DNA from: Chrysogorgia sp. JL179-B06
Taxonomy: Eukaryota > Cnidaria > Anthozoa > Scleralcyonacea > Chrysogorgiidae
NCBI GenBank assembly: GCA_035772405.1
Contig: JAYKKM010000044.1
Span: 526,001 to 590,000 of the forward strand
Direction: 5' to 3'
DNA length: 64,000 bases
The translations under genes were made by a program, and so were the position numbers. The notes beneath the pieces were generated by a model. The model had not been told where the DNA came from and searched no databases. It saw only the letters and a program-made list of their open reading frames with translations. Below, piece after piece: positions 53,976 to 64,000 of this stretch. Position 1 is the stretch's first letter; each line of letters starts with the position of its first letter.

Positions 53976-55654
53976 CTCGCTAAGTTTAAAGAAAGAATCA
54001 ATGCTTGCTTCAAGTCCAGGCGCAAGGCCCTCAAAATGGCTTAAGAGCACTGGGCTAATTATAAACAAACGTACGGTTCCCAAGTCGTCGGTTTGTTGTC
54101 GGTTTGTCTTTTCAGGGATAACCAACGGATAAGCTTAAACACGATTTAGCATTTTAGGTATCTTCTAATCGTCAAAAATACTCCATAGTACCTTGTTGAT
54201 TCAACCTAGAATCGAAATAAGCTGCGAAACTTTTATTTCAAAAAGAGCGTGATGATTGTGTCGATATATCAGAGCATCTATTGGCTCGCTCATAAGCGGA
54301 ACATAATTCATCGATGCGAAACACACGCCGATTTAGTGTCAAATGTATGGATCTGCAATTGCTCCAGTGACCACCCTGCAGCATTTCTTTTTAGTAATTA
54401 ATTCAATAAGTCTGTTGATCGACGACATGTCGCTGGAAGTTCAGCACTGTTTTTAATTCTTCTGGGCAGATAAGTCAATATGTATGTTTCCATATTCTTT
54501 GTTCAAAAAGGCGGCATTTTCATTTTTAAAAAGGCATTTTTCATAAAAGTTCGGGGATCCCCAATTGCCCTATATATGGAACGCGTATTAAAAACGTTAT
54601 CGCGCGCGTTTTTATCAATTTCATACAATCCTAAATGAATTATTAAACTGCGCTTTTATATTCCTCTGACAAATTTATCTTAAACCACGTTTGTATTTTC
54701 AATAGTAAAATGCTATAGATGTATATTATATTTTACTATTCTCAGCGAAACTAATCATTAACTGCTCGCCTTAGCCTAGCTTGCCCTGCAACCTTGCACC
54801 TATGAAATTCGTGCAGAAGAGCATAGTGTAATTTGAAATTAAAAGTTCAACATATATAATCTGCACTTCAAAAACATCCAACATTAAAAGACTAAAAGAT
54901 ATCTAACATTCAGCTATATTAAAATATTCGAATAAAATGTTGTACAAATAAGAGTTATTTGCTGGGCTTTGATATTTATATTCAAATTAAATTACAATAA
55001 CATGTAGTTATTATATAACGTTATAGTAACATATAGCTCGTCTTACCTATAATTCCACACGGTCAAGACTTTTCTTCTTAGTTCTGCAGTTCTCTCTCTC
55101 TCCTAGTGTTGTGCCTGCAACCTTGCAAATCTCTTATACTTCAACGGTCAAAATTTGCTGCATTTTATAAAGCTCAAACTCCGCCTTGTTTTTGATTACG
55201 TATAGGAAGCCAGGGAATGGAATCCGATTAATCTTATTGACTCACTGGCGGAACTGACGAAAACGCTAATTGGGATTAGACATGAAGAATTGTTTATTGT
55301 GGCTTACTTCCCCTACGCCGCCAAGCCTAGCGCTAATCTGTCCGAGTCTTTGCTTTCTAAACACTCTGACTGCACTATATATCAGGGTTTTTGCATAGAT
55401 TCGGTATTGGTTTTTCGTTACTCCAAAGTTTTACGCCCTCATCATTTTCCCTCCAGGGGAAATCGTTGTTCCTAAGATAAACATTTAGTATGTAAATTAC
55501 ATTTTTTTCCCAACTGAAACAAAGATTACGCCGGAAGAAATCATTTGAAAGCATAAAAAGTTTAGCAATTAAAACCAATACCGCCAAGCTTATAGAAAAA
55601 TATCAATATAAAATATCTAAATATATGTTGATTTTCGCTCTATTTTAGGTCCAT

Positions 55655-56250
55655 TACATGCATAGCTTCGATTATCCACCTCCGCAGACGTGGCTTCTTC
55701 ATAGTATAGGATCACATTTAACCTTATTGAATATTGGTTTTTCCTACTGGCACGAGTATCTTGACTTACTGTTCTTCTTTAAGGCCATCAATGGCATTGT
55801 ACCTATATCAAGCGATATCCTACCCGAACGTCTTGTTCCCATTAAGGCTTACTAGATCCTCCGCAAATGTCAATGCAATCTCATTCCGTCAACGTAAATC
55901 TAAAACAACTACTTTCAATCATTCATTTCTTATTAGAACAACTAGGACTTGGAACTCTCTCTCTCTCTGAACACTTAAGGCTAGATCATTTAAACTTTAA
56001 AAAATTTAAGAAGTCACTATTAGACTATTATAATAATGCTCTATTATCCTGTTACAATGTTGACGATCCTCGAACTTGGAAAACTGTCTGCCTAAAGTGC
56101 AACACATCGCGAAGCCTCACTGAACCCATAACTTGCTGTTATTAGTTATTCTTAGTTATTATTTTATTTTTGTAAGGGCCCACTGTAATTGGTGTTTAAC
56201 TGTTGCGGGACTCTTCTATGTATTTTTAAGAGGAGAAGCTAAACAAATAA
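55655..56250 (+). mobile_element. LINE 3' end with frameshifts
   Basis: Translations in shifting frames give FSYWHEYLDLLFFFKAINGI, VNAISFRQRKSKTTTFNHS and FKKSLLDYYNNALL, a known post-RT pattern (LPLSYW...DL.FFFK; RTWNSL) of CR1/L2-like LINEs in marine invertebrates. The frame changes near 55850 and 55965, and it ends in an AAACAAATAAATA tail. It is inactive. Confidence 0.8.
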
Positions 56251-58984
56251 ATAGGCAGTTACAGGTTCAATCCTTTGTCTGAGGCTCAGAAGCATTTTCT
56301 ACCTACACTTGCTGTAATTAGTATATAATGAACCAAGGTGAGCCGAGCTTAATTGGAGTAGACAGACGATACATGGATAATCGTCAATCTCAATTCTTCA
56401 GAATTCCAGTCAACTATATATAAGGACTTTTAATTTCTGAGGATTTGAGCTCATGAGTTGACAATCGTACACTGTCTAAATTATATTTACCATAAAACAA
56501 TACAATAAATTTCGAACTGTTGTTCGGCACCAAAAACAATAAATTCCGAACTGTTGCCGTTCGTCCTGGGGATGACCCAACAGCCACTTTTCTATATATA
56601 TTCTTTTAGTTTAGAGTTAGTATAGGTAATTAGGATCACAGTTAGGATCAGGGTTAGCTTCAACACTAAAGGTCCCGTTTTGGCAAATCCAAAGACCTAT
56701 ATGGCTATTCGGTGCGCATTGGGAACTCGTATCTATTTCGTCTAACTTCGTCTACACTTAATAATCGCAAGCATAAGGAAATATCATGATACTATAGAAC
56801 CAGTGCAAAAGGGTTTTCATACTTTTTGTTAATAAACTTTCGAAGGACGAAATAGTGAAATATGTTACCATTATAAATAAGGGTTCGAATGTAAATAACG
56901 GAGTCATCTATGGGATATAGAGTCCCGAGAATTACTAGATAGAAGCCACGAGTGGCCGAAGGACCCGAGTGGACTTCTATCTAATTCGAGGGACTCTGCA
57001 TCCCATAGAGCACGAGGGCCCCATTATCTAACCGTCTTAAAGAATGGTTGAAACCACGAAGTAATTTTAACTTTTACTATAAAATTGTTTTTTTGCCTCG
57101 CTCATTTACCGGAGTCATTAGCGAACTCAATATAGAGTTCACTGTGCTATGACAAAAGAAAACAAAAGCTCTTTCAGTGAACTTTAAAACATTATGGGTA
57201 TATAAAGCAGTGAATTGACTGAGTGGTTGCAACCATTCTCTAAGTTAGATTATAGTGTGTGACTCATTGACTTGATATGACTAAAACCTAGAATTCTATA
57301 CAAAAAGATGTTTAAGATGTTTGGATCAGTTACCGTCAATTGTTATGTATTTTAGTAAACCCCATTTTATCCCATATTGTATATGTTTTGTTTGTGTTTG
57401 ATCTGTGCAGTGGTAGCCGCAGGCATCTAAATAATACAACCGGCAGGGGAACTGTTTATAATTCGTTCCGCGTCATTGCATTCCCATCCTCTTTCGACAC
57501 CATGCACGATATTAGAGCCGCCGTTTGAAACGTCGGACGTTTCATATACCGAGCATAATTAAATTAGCAAGTGATGTCAATGACTTGGAAATCATTTTCC
57601 TTTCCAATGTGTTTGATACTTTGATCTGTGCGATTCGTAGCCGCAGGCATCTAAATAATACAACCTGTAGGGGAACTGTTTAATTTGTTCCACGTCATTG
57701 CATTCACATCTTCTATCGACACAATGCACGATATTAGAACGTTCACATGGAGGTAGGGTGACTCTTCCAAGAGGGTTAAAAGATAGCCTCGGTTTACATG
57801 GTGAACTCCTCTAGTAGGGTCACTTTCCGTGGCCACTAAACAAATTGAAAATAGCAGACAAACAAAGAGGTTTGGTGGCAAGTTTTATTCTTTTGTCTCT
57901 TGGTCTTTTGGTCGCCGCATTTCAATGCTGCGGTCTATTGTTTGGCTTTTTGTTGTTTCAAAAATGTCATCAACAACAATTAGCAATTTATGCAGCGAAC
58001 TAGGATGAGACAGTCTATTATTGCGGAGAAGAGCCATGAATAACAACCTTTTTTAATTGTAGGCAGTAAATAGCATAACAAATGAAATAAGTCATATTAT
58101 TATAAATTAATGATCATAATGCATCAATGCCGAAGTATTCAGATACCGACACAGTACATCCTTCGGGAAGAATTTGCAATATTTTCTTGTAAAACTGCGC
58201 ACTTCATAGCGCGGAGTGTATACAGGTTCTATTATTAAACCCAAAATGTGGACAAACAAACTGAAATTGAGCTCTTTTGCGATTTGTATTTCCACACTTT
58301 TTTATCCTCAAACTGAAATTGTGCGGCTTGGACTTTCTGCACGCAAGTCTGCGTTCCCCAATGACGTAAAGGAGAATTCCTCTCTTTTTCCGGCGCGCGC
58401 GCGTCTACTGACGTATTAGCTAGCAAAATTATAATCTGATTTGTAACGTTCGTAACCGGGAAAAGATAATCGGTTCCTGGTGCCGGTGACACCTCAAGCT
58501 TGCGAATACGTACAACCGCCCATGGTTCAATCATCGCATGGGATGTCTTTTAAACATAAGGCTTGTGGCAGGATGGTTATGAAACTATCTTTCTAATTAT
58601 TTTGATACTTGATTACCTTTGATTACATGCAAATAAGGCACTTGTGGAGCATGCGATACAAGCCAAGGGCAATATTTTTCGGAAGTTATGGTACGCAGAC
58701 CCTGCAAGATGCAATATTGCGAGTGTTGACAGTACTGAGTACTCATGAGAACACTTCCCATCCGTTTATACTGAAGTAATATGTTCCCCTCAGTTGACCT
58801 TTTCATTATTTACGTCAAGGATTCTTAAAAGTCTTTTGAGTTCTGTGTTCGTTGTTATAATTAGTCGCTTGGTTTCCTCTGTTTGCATCACTTTGCGTAA
58901 CATCGATCCCGACTAACAAGCGCAGATATTATTGGGCTTGTATTCGGGAGACGGCTTATTTGGAGGACTTGTTATAATTGCATG

Positions 58985-59392
58985 CTGGCATGTTGTAAAA
59001 CATGGACTGATAAAACATGGACTGGACTGGACTGATAAAACATGGACTGATAAAACATGGACTGATAAAACATGGACTGGTAAAACATGGAGGGTTAGGA
59101 TCTTTGTTGTTTTGGGGTTAGCGATTATTTGTTAATGTATTGACATCATATATGAGATGCCTACATTAACAAATAATCGCTAACCCCAAAACAACAAAGA
59201 TCCTAACCCTCCATGTTTTACCAGTCCATGTTTTATCAGTCCATGTTTTATCAGTCCATGTTTTACCAGTCCATGTTTTATCAGTCCATGTTTTATCAGT
59301 CCATGTTTTACCAGTCCATGTTTTATCAGTCCATGTTTTATCAGTCCATGTTTTATCTGTCCATGTTTTATCAGTCCATGTTTTACAACATG
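58985..59392. repeat. 15-bp minisatellite in inverted arms around a unique-sequence hairpin
   Basis: Copies of AAAACATGGACTGAT (58995-59090) run into GGAGGGTTAGGATCTTTG...TTATTTGTTAATGTA. A central spacer of about 25 bp follows, then the same sequence inverted and about 12 inverted copies of the 15-mer. The left arm has about six copies. Confidence 0.9.
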
Positions 59393-59399
59393 CCTTGCA

Positions 59400-60150
59400 T
59401 ACTCCACAAGCCCAACCGGGAATCGAACTCATCGGCGCTCTAACCCGTTTGGGCTATTGAGACACGGTCAGAACAGTCAGTGATTTTGCCACTGCCGTAT
59501 TAAATTTGCCGTTTCTCCCGGACACCGAAACAAGGCAACAGGCAGACATCTCATTTAACCATATCGTGAAGCGAGGCGTCTTTTAAAATTAGAGGCTATT
59601 TTGCTCAGGTTGAAAATGGTTGGAACACGAAGTCGAAAATTGTCATGGGCCGAATTAAAGAGATTGAATGCAAAGCTATTTAGCTACATATCGGTATTAT
59701 CAATTGAAACGGCAATTATTAAATATATAGATATATTCAAATACATATATGGAAAAAGTGACTGCCCACCCTGGTCTCCGAATCAACGTTTCGGCGCTCT
59801 GACCTTTGACCTATTGAGACACGACTGTCAGTGATTTTGCCATATACATATTAAATTCGCCGCTTTCACTCGACAAGCAGACATCGCATCTAACCATAAC
59901 GTGGAGCAAGGCCTCTCGAGCGCACTTCCCAAAGTAGCGAAGCGATACATAACTTCTTGTATACAGAGGGCAGCTTTAAGAATAATAATTAATATTAGAG
60001 AGGATTTAATATATTCAAATACATATATGGAAAAAGTGACTGCCCCAACCGGGAATCGAACCCTGGTCCCGAATCAACGTTTCGACGCTCTAACCTTTAA
60101 GCTATTGAGATACGGTCAGAACAGTCAGTGATTTTTCCATATAAGTATAA
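59400..60150 (-). mobile_element. Cluster of three tRNA-derived SINE copies
   Basis: Copies at about 59400-59560, 59730-59900 and 59985-60150 contain CAACCGGGAATCGAAC and the reversed A box CTATTGAGACACGG, with the body CATATATGGAAAAAGTGACT. The middle copy has lost the B-box region. Confidence 0.7.
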
Positions 60151-60674
60151 TCTTGACTTTCGGGGGGACTTTCAAATCAAAGGAAATTCACCCGATGATC
60201 TGAGGAAAACCGGTTTCAATCCCATGGGTGCATAATCTCGTAAAGCAAATATTGATGACGATCAGCAAAACCTCAAAAATTAACAACAACAAAAATCTTG
60301 TCTTGTATTATACTATTTGTTAAAACCTTGCTGTAAAACCTAAAAAATACAAAATATATCGTTACGTTGATATCTCACTTTCTTCGCACTTTTCTCACTG
60401 GGTTGGTGTGAGGATCCCTGCTGATGACGCTTCATCACGCAGGGGTCAAACACTGTTTCCCAGGTAACCTGATCTTTCGTTTGCTGTTGATCGTACCACG
60501 ATCGTACCGGTGTTGTCTCAGATTATTGTAATAATCTTGTAAAACTCTACTGAATTACTTGTGGCAAACCATCGGGTCAACTCGATGTTTACTTCAGCAA
60601 AGATCAAACTGTGTTTTCGTTCTCAAAGGTTAAATATTCGCTTGACCAATTAGAACATTGACATTTGTTACAAC

Positions 60675-63174
60675 ATGGACGAATTCGACAACAATGGATG
60701 GTCTCATGTTCACCATGCCGCGTTAAATGGTTACCAGAAAAGTATCTCACGGTTTGTGCGAACCAATGAAGAACAACTTGAACTATTAACAAGGGATGGG
60801 AAGGCCTGTACGCCGTTACTAGTGGCTTGTAGTAGTGGAGCAGTCGAGACAGTTCGCTTTTTGGTCGAGTTAGGAGCAGAAGTGACTGCCACAGATGCTT
60901 CAGGGTTGGGAGTTGTCGAGGTCAGCTCTTGTTCTGGTCATGGAAAAATTCTGGAGTACTTTCTGGAGCACAATTCAAGCCAAGTTAATGTGTACCAGTC
61001 GTTGGTGAGTGGTTTGGATGGTTTGAAAGGAGCCCGTTTGCAGATATCCTGTCTGAAATCTCTCATAGAAATTTCCTCAGCCGAAAGACTGCAAGCGATC
61101 GTTGATAGTGGTGCGATCCAAGCTGTGATGAAGATCATCGATTCTCGCGGCAGCGACGAAGAAGGGATTCTCAACTCTTTGTTTTTTCTTGAGAAAATAA
61201 TACAATCAGGAACAGCACAAGACATGGTCAAAAAATCAAACGGTATCGAGATCCTCGTGAGGCAACTTGGGGCTCCTGCAAAAGATGTTCATTTCACAGC
61301 TGTGAAGCTTCTCATAGAGTTAGCTCGTGATAACCCGTGTACCGTGGAGAGAATTGCAAAGAGCAAAGGCGTCGAAGGTCTGATCAAGATCCTAGAGAAG
61401 TCAACCCTCGGAGATAATGTCCAACTTGCTGTGCTAAATACCATTGGGTTGTTTTCCAAAATTAGAAGAGATTATGCTCAAGAGGTATTTGGTCACATTT
61501 CAGGGAGCTTTAAGGTGTTGGTAAAGTTGTTGAAAGACTGCAAGAGGAAACGGTTTCTGGCTTGTTTGTTGAGAACCGTAGCTTTGTTGGTTGAAGGCAA
61601 CCTAGGAAATCAAGACATGTTTGTTAACGAAGATGGCATTTCATGTCTGCTACCGATGCTCATCAAGTCGAAATCCCAGGACACTCAAATGGCTGCAGTT
61701 TTGGCCGTTAAATCAATCGCATGTCAAGGAAGCACGACCAATCACGAGCTCTTGCGACAACATGGATGTGTGAAGATTTTGACAAAGTTGCTTAGGGATG
61801 GTTCTCGGCAGGAGGAAACACGGCAGCTGGTTGGTGAGGCATTGTGGGCCATAACTGGGGACGAGACGTCTCACAAGTATGCCACTGCAAAGGATATCGG
61901 GGTTGGGATTTTGATCGAGTTCCTGAAAGCTTCCTCTACCAGTTTGAATTTCATTGGCTCACAAGCCTTGGTGGTACTTGCCGAGGACATTGTGAGCAAA
62001 AGGGAAGAAATTGTTGCTGCTTCTGCTACACAATTTCTGCCTCGTCTCATCGTAAAGTTATCAACTCCAGAATGTACCATCTTAAGCATCTTTAGAATGC
62101 TTCGTGCTCTGTGTGTCCTAGTAGGATTCCGACCAAACCTCGACGGGCAGAGAACCATCATGGCAGATGGTGGCATCACACTCCTTGTTCGGTTTTTCGT
62201 TCATTCACATAAACTGTGTGTTCGGGCGCAAGCAGCCTACACGTTAAGCTGTATTGCGCTTGGGAACCACGAAACAAATGCAGAGATTATTAGCATATTT
62301 GAGTTTTCCTGTTTGATTGACTTGATGCGTCAAGGAGACCGTGAAGTAAAGCTGACTGCTGGGGCTGCCTTGGCATTGTTTGCTTTCAATAACATGCAAA
62401 ACCAAAAAGCTATTGCTGTGTCAGGAGACCTCCATTACTCAATGTTCCAGACCTTTCTGGAATCTGACAATGACACAAGTCTGGCAAAAGTTGCTTTTCA
62501 ACTGGTAGTTCTTTCACGAATACTCCCAGACGAGGACCAAGCCACTACATCGGCGATTGGTATCAAGCTTCTAGTCTGCTTACTGGAAAAGGATGATGAA
62601 GTAATCCAAGCCATGTGCAGCAATTTCATTGCTGGTTTAGCGCATACAAGACCTGGTATACCATCAGCGTTTGTTTCTATTGGCACCATCCAAATCTTAG
62701 CTAGACTTTTGATGTCTCCATCTGAAAGAGTGAGAGCCTATTCGGCTGTTGCTTTGGGATATTTGAGCTTGGACAAAAGTGGCCAGCGGCAGTTGCTCAA
62801 TGTCTGCAGAAGCAAGCCACGTCTGTATCACATACTGTGCAGTTATGCAAAGAAAGTAAGACTTTCTCAAGAGTTTATTGATCGCTGGAAACACTATCAA
62901 AGACTCTTGTGTTTACCACCAATGTAAGTACTCTGTAACACTATTCCTTGCAATCATATTGGGCAGGATTCCAATGAAGTGAAGCTTGTGCTTGCTAACA
63001 TCGCTTTTTCATGACTTTTGTTTTAGCAAGCGTACAGTTTGTCTTATCAATCAGAACGAGATGGATGAGAGTTTTACCATTGAAAGCTATTTGAATGAAA
63101 ACACTGATGGTGACAGTGATGATGATGAGAGCATGTCGGAATCCTCAGAGACAATTCTACCATTGTTGTTATGA
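60675..63174 (+). CDS. ANKAR: Ankyrin and armadillo repeat protein (ANKAR-like), 2 exons, 798 aa
   Basis: Exon 1 is 60675-62923 and exon 2 is 63027-63174 (TGA), joined by a GTAAGT donor and TTTTAG acceptor in phase. An in-frame TAG 24 bp upstream supports the ATG at 60675. Residues 7-105 are about three ankyrin repeats (WSHVHHAALNGYQKS; TPLLVACSSGAVETVRFLVE). Residues 110-730 are tandem armadillo repeats (for example GVEGLIKILEKSTLGDNVQL). The tail is acidic and Ser-rich (DGDSDDDESMSESSE). The order ankyrin then armadillo is that of ANKAR, but human ANKAR is about 1434 aa with a longer N-terminus, so this is a short form or a separate paralogue. Its role would be as a protein-interaction scaffold, with no known catalytic function. 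AATAAA at 63179-63184 lies directly after the stop. Confidence 0.88.
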
Positions 63175-64000
63175 CAATAATAAAGGCATGTGTTAGCAGT
63201 TACCCAAATGGATTGAAAATGCCAACAGAGTACAGTAGTACTATACCATAAATATCCAAAAATAAGCCCCCACATCTTACAGTAGATGTAAAAATCCTTC
63301 CAATAAGGCCAAATAAAAAAATAGTGTGGTTCTGGACCTCTTACACTTTAAAAAAAATTTAGGGTAGGTATAGGTTCGGATTAATATATTTTTTTACGAA
63401 ATTTTTTGGACAATAGTTGTTGAAGAGCCAACATCTTGGTTTTTCTCCACATTGTTGCACATGAGCTACAGTAACTACTAGCTACAGTAATTTAGTAGAA
63501 CAGTAATTGACAATTACAAAGTTCTAAATCAAAAACAAACTTCCCTCTGACAACTGCCAGGCAAGAGTTAATGTTGAATAATATAATTAACAAATAGATT
63601 CCATTTTGCCATTGTCTGTTCAGTTATAGATACACAGATGATGTCAGAAATTAGTCGAGCGAGTCAGTGATGTTCTTACCACGTGCTGTCGTCCTCTGCG
63701 TATCTATAACTGAACAAACAACAAAAAATGGAATATATTTGTTTTACACAATCAAAAACAATCCCAAAGGTTTATCAAAGCTGTTGGGGCATGAAAAAAG
63801 AAAAACAGCTGCTGACGTGATTTGACACCATCCATGTATCTGTCCTTTAATAGATCATGGACAAGAACCAATGAAAATGCGTATAGTGTATGGTATCAAA
63901 CTTAACAAAGGAACCCAAATCAGAATTTATTTTATTTTTTACTAAGGCCAAAATAAAAAATACCTTGGTTTCCGGTTTCCCGACCCTACCTAGTTTTTGG
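63175..64000. other. Downstream flank of ANKAR-like gene, no gene seen
   Basis: It holds a polyadenylation signal AATAAA at 63179-63184. A MITE at 63598-63733 has arms TTGTCTGTTCAGTTATAGAT and inner blocks related to 50285-50440. Segments AAGGCCAAATAAAAAAATA (63308) and AAGGCCAAAATAAAAAATA (63944) are near repeats. Nothing else is recognised. Confidence 0.6.

Larger units (their letters stand above)
50795..60674. other. Gene-free interval of about 10 kb
   Basis: I find no exon chain here. Contents seen besides the entries listed separately: a dispersed repeat at 50940-51240; an AT-rich stretch 54100-55250 with nothing recognised; a foldback at about 56905-57060 (arms around GGGATATAGAGTCCCGAG and CTTCTATCTA); and two direct copies of a roughly 120-bp segment at 57408-57530 and 57620-57740 (CCGCAGGCATCTAAATAATA). 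A partial relative of the 1029-2179 element follows at 57738-57990. Segment 58000-58980 and the ANKAR upstream region 60160-60674 show nothing recognised. An open frame at 53120-53265 followed by a good GTAAGT has no partner exon I can find. Confidence 0.55.

Noticed and set aside
53520..54125. 201-aa Asn/Pro/Ser repeat frame and its Arg/Val counterpart on the other strand
   Set aside because: A 12-bp unit is open in all frames unless it contains a stop; no conserved flanking coding sequence.

Overview
This is a eukaryotic (metazoan) genomic window of about 37-40% GC by eye. It holds five genes I can assemble exon by exon with GT-AG junctions and continuous reading frame, plus one gene I do not recognise but can also assemble, set in a dense background of small DNA transposons (MITEs), tRNA- and 5S-derived SINEs, LINE remnants and long tandem arrays. 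The gene set (CNBD1, TTC5, OXA1L, a KIFC3-type kinesin-14, an ankyrin/armadillo protein) and the repeat style suggest an early-branching marine invertebrate. A cnidarian, perhaps an anthozoan, is my best guess, but the sequence alone does not prove this.

Layout. 0.5-6.2 kb, minus strand: CNBD1 homologue, 11 exons, with a minisatellite, a nested MITE pair and a hammerhead-ribozyme-like motif in its introns. 7.1-15.2 kb, plus strand: complete TTC5/STRAP, 11 exons, 439 aa. 16.2-23.8 kb, minus strand: complete OXA1L, 7 exons, 426 aa, with TTAA-type MITEs and a LINE tail in its introns. 24.0-34.9 kb, plus strand: kinesin-14 (KIFC3-like), 15 exons, 887 aa, with four introns filled by tandem arrays. 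34.9-39.6 kb: repeats only. 39.6-50.8 kb, minus strand: an unrecognised secreted or membrane protein, 9 exons, 782 aa, with a signal peptide, a furin-type RQKR site, three hydrophobic segments and five tandem Cys-rich modules of about 46 aa. 50.8-60.7 kb: about 10 kb of repeats without a supported gene. 60.7-63.2 kb, plus strand: ankyrin + armadillo repeat protein (ANKAR-like), 2 exons, 798 aa.

Arrangement. CNBD1 and TTC5 are head to head (about 0.95 kb between start codons). TTC5 and OXA1L are tail to tail. OXA1L and the kinesin are head to head with only 240 bp between start codons, which implies a shared bidirectional promoter. The genes do not form a pathway: they act in cyclic-nucleotide binding, transcription-cofactor/tubulin regulation, mitochondrial membrane insertion, microtubule transport, an unknown secreted function, and an armadillo scaffold.

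The observations I would follow up first are the unrecognised Cys-repeat protein, the hammerhead-like fold at 5510-5568, the circularly permuted retroelement pieces around 13.5-14.2 and 46.7-47.0 kb, and the family of TTAA-flanked MITEs with a filled/empty insertion site pair inside this window.
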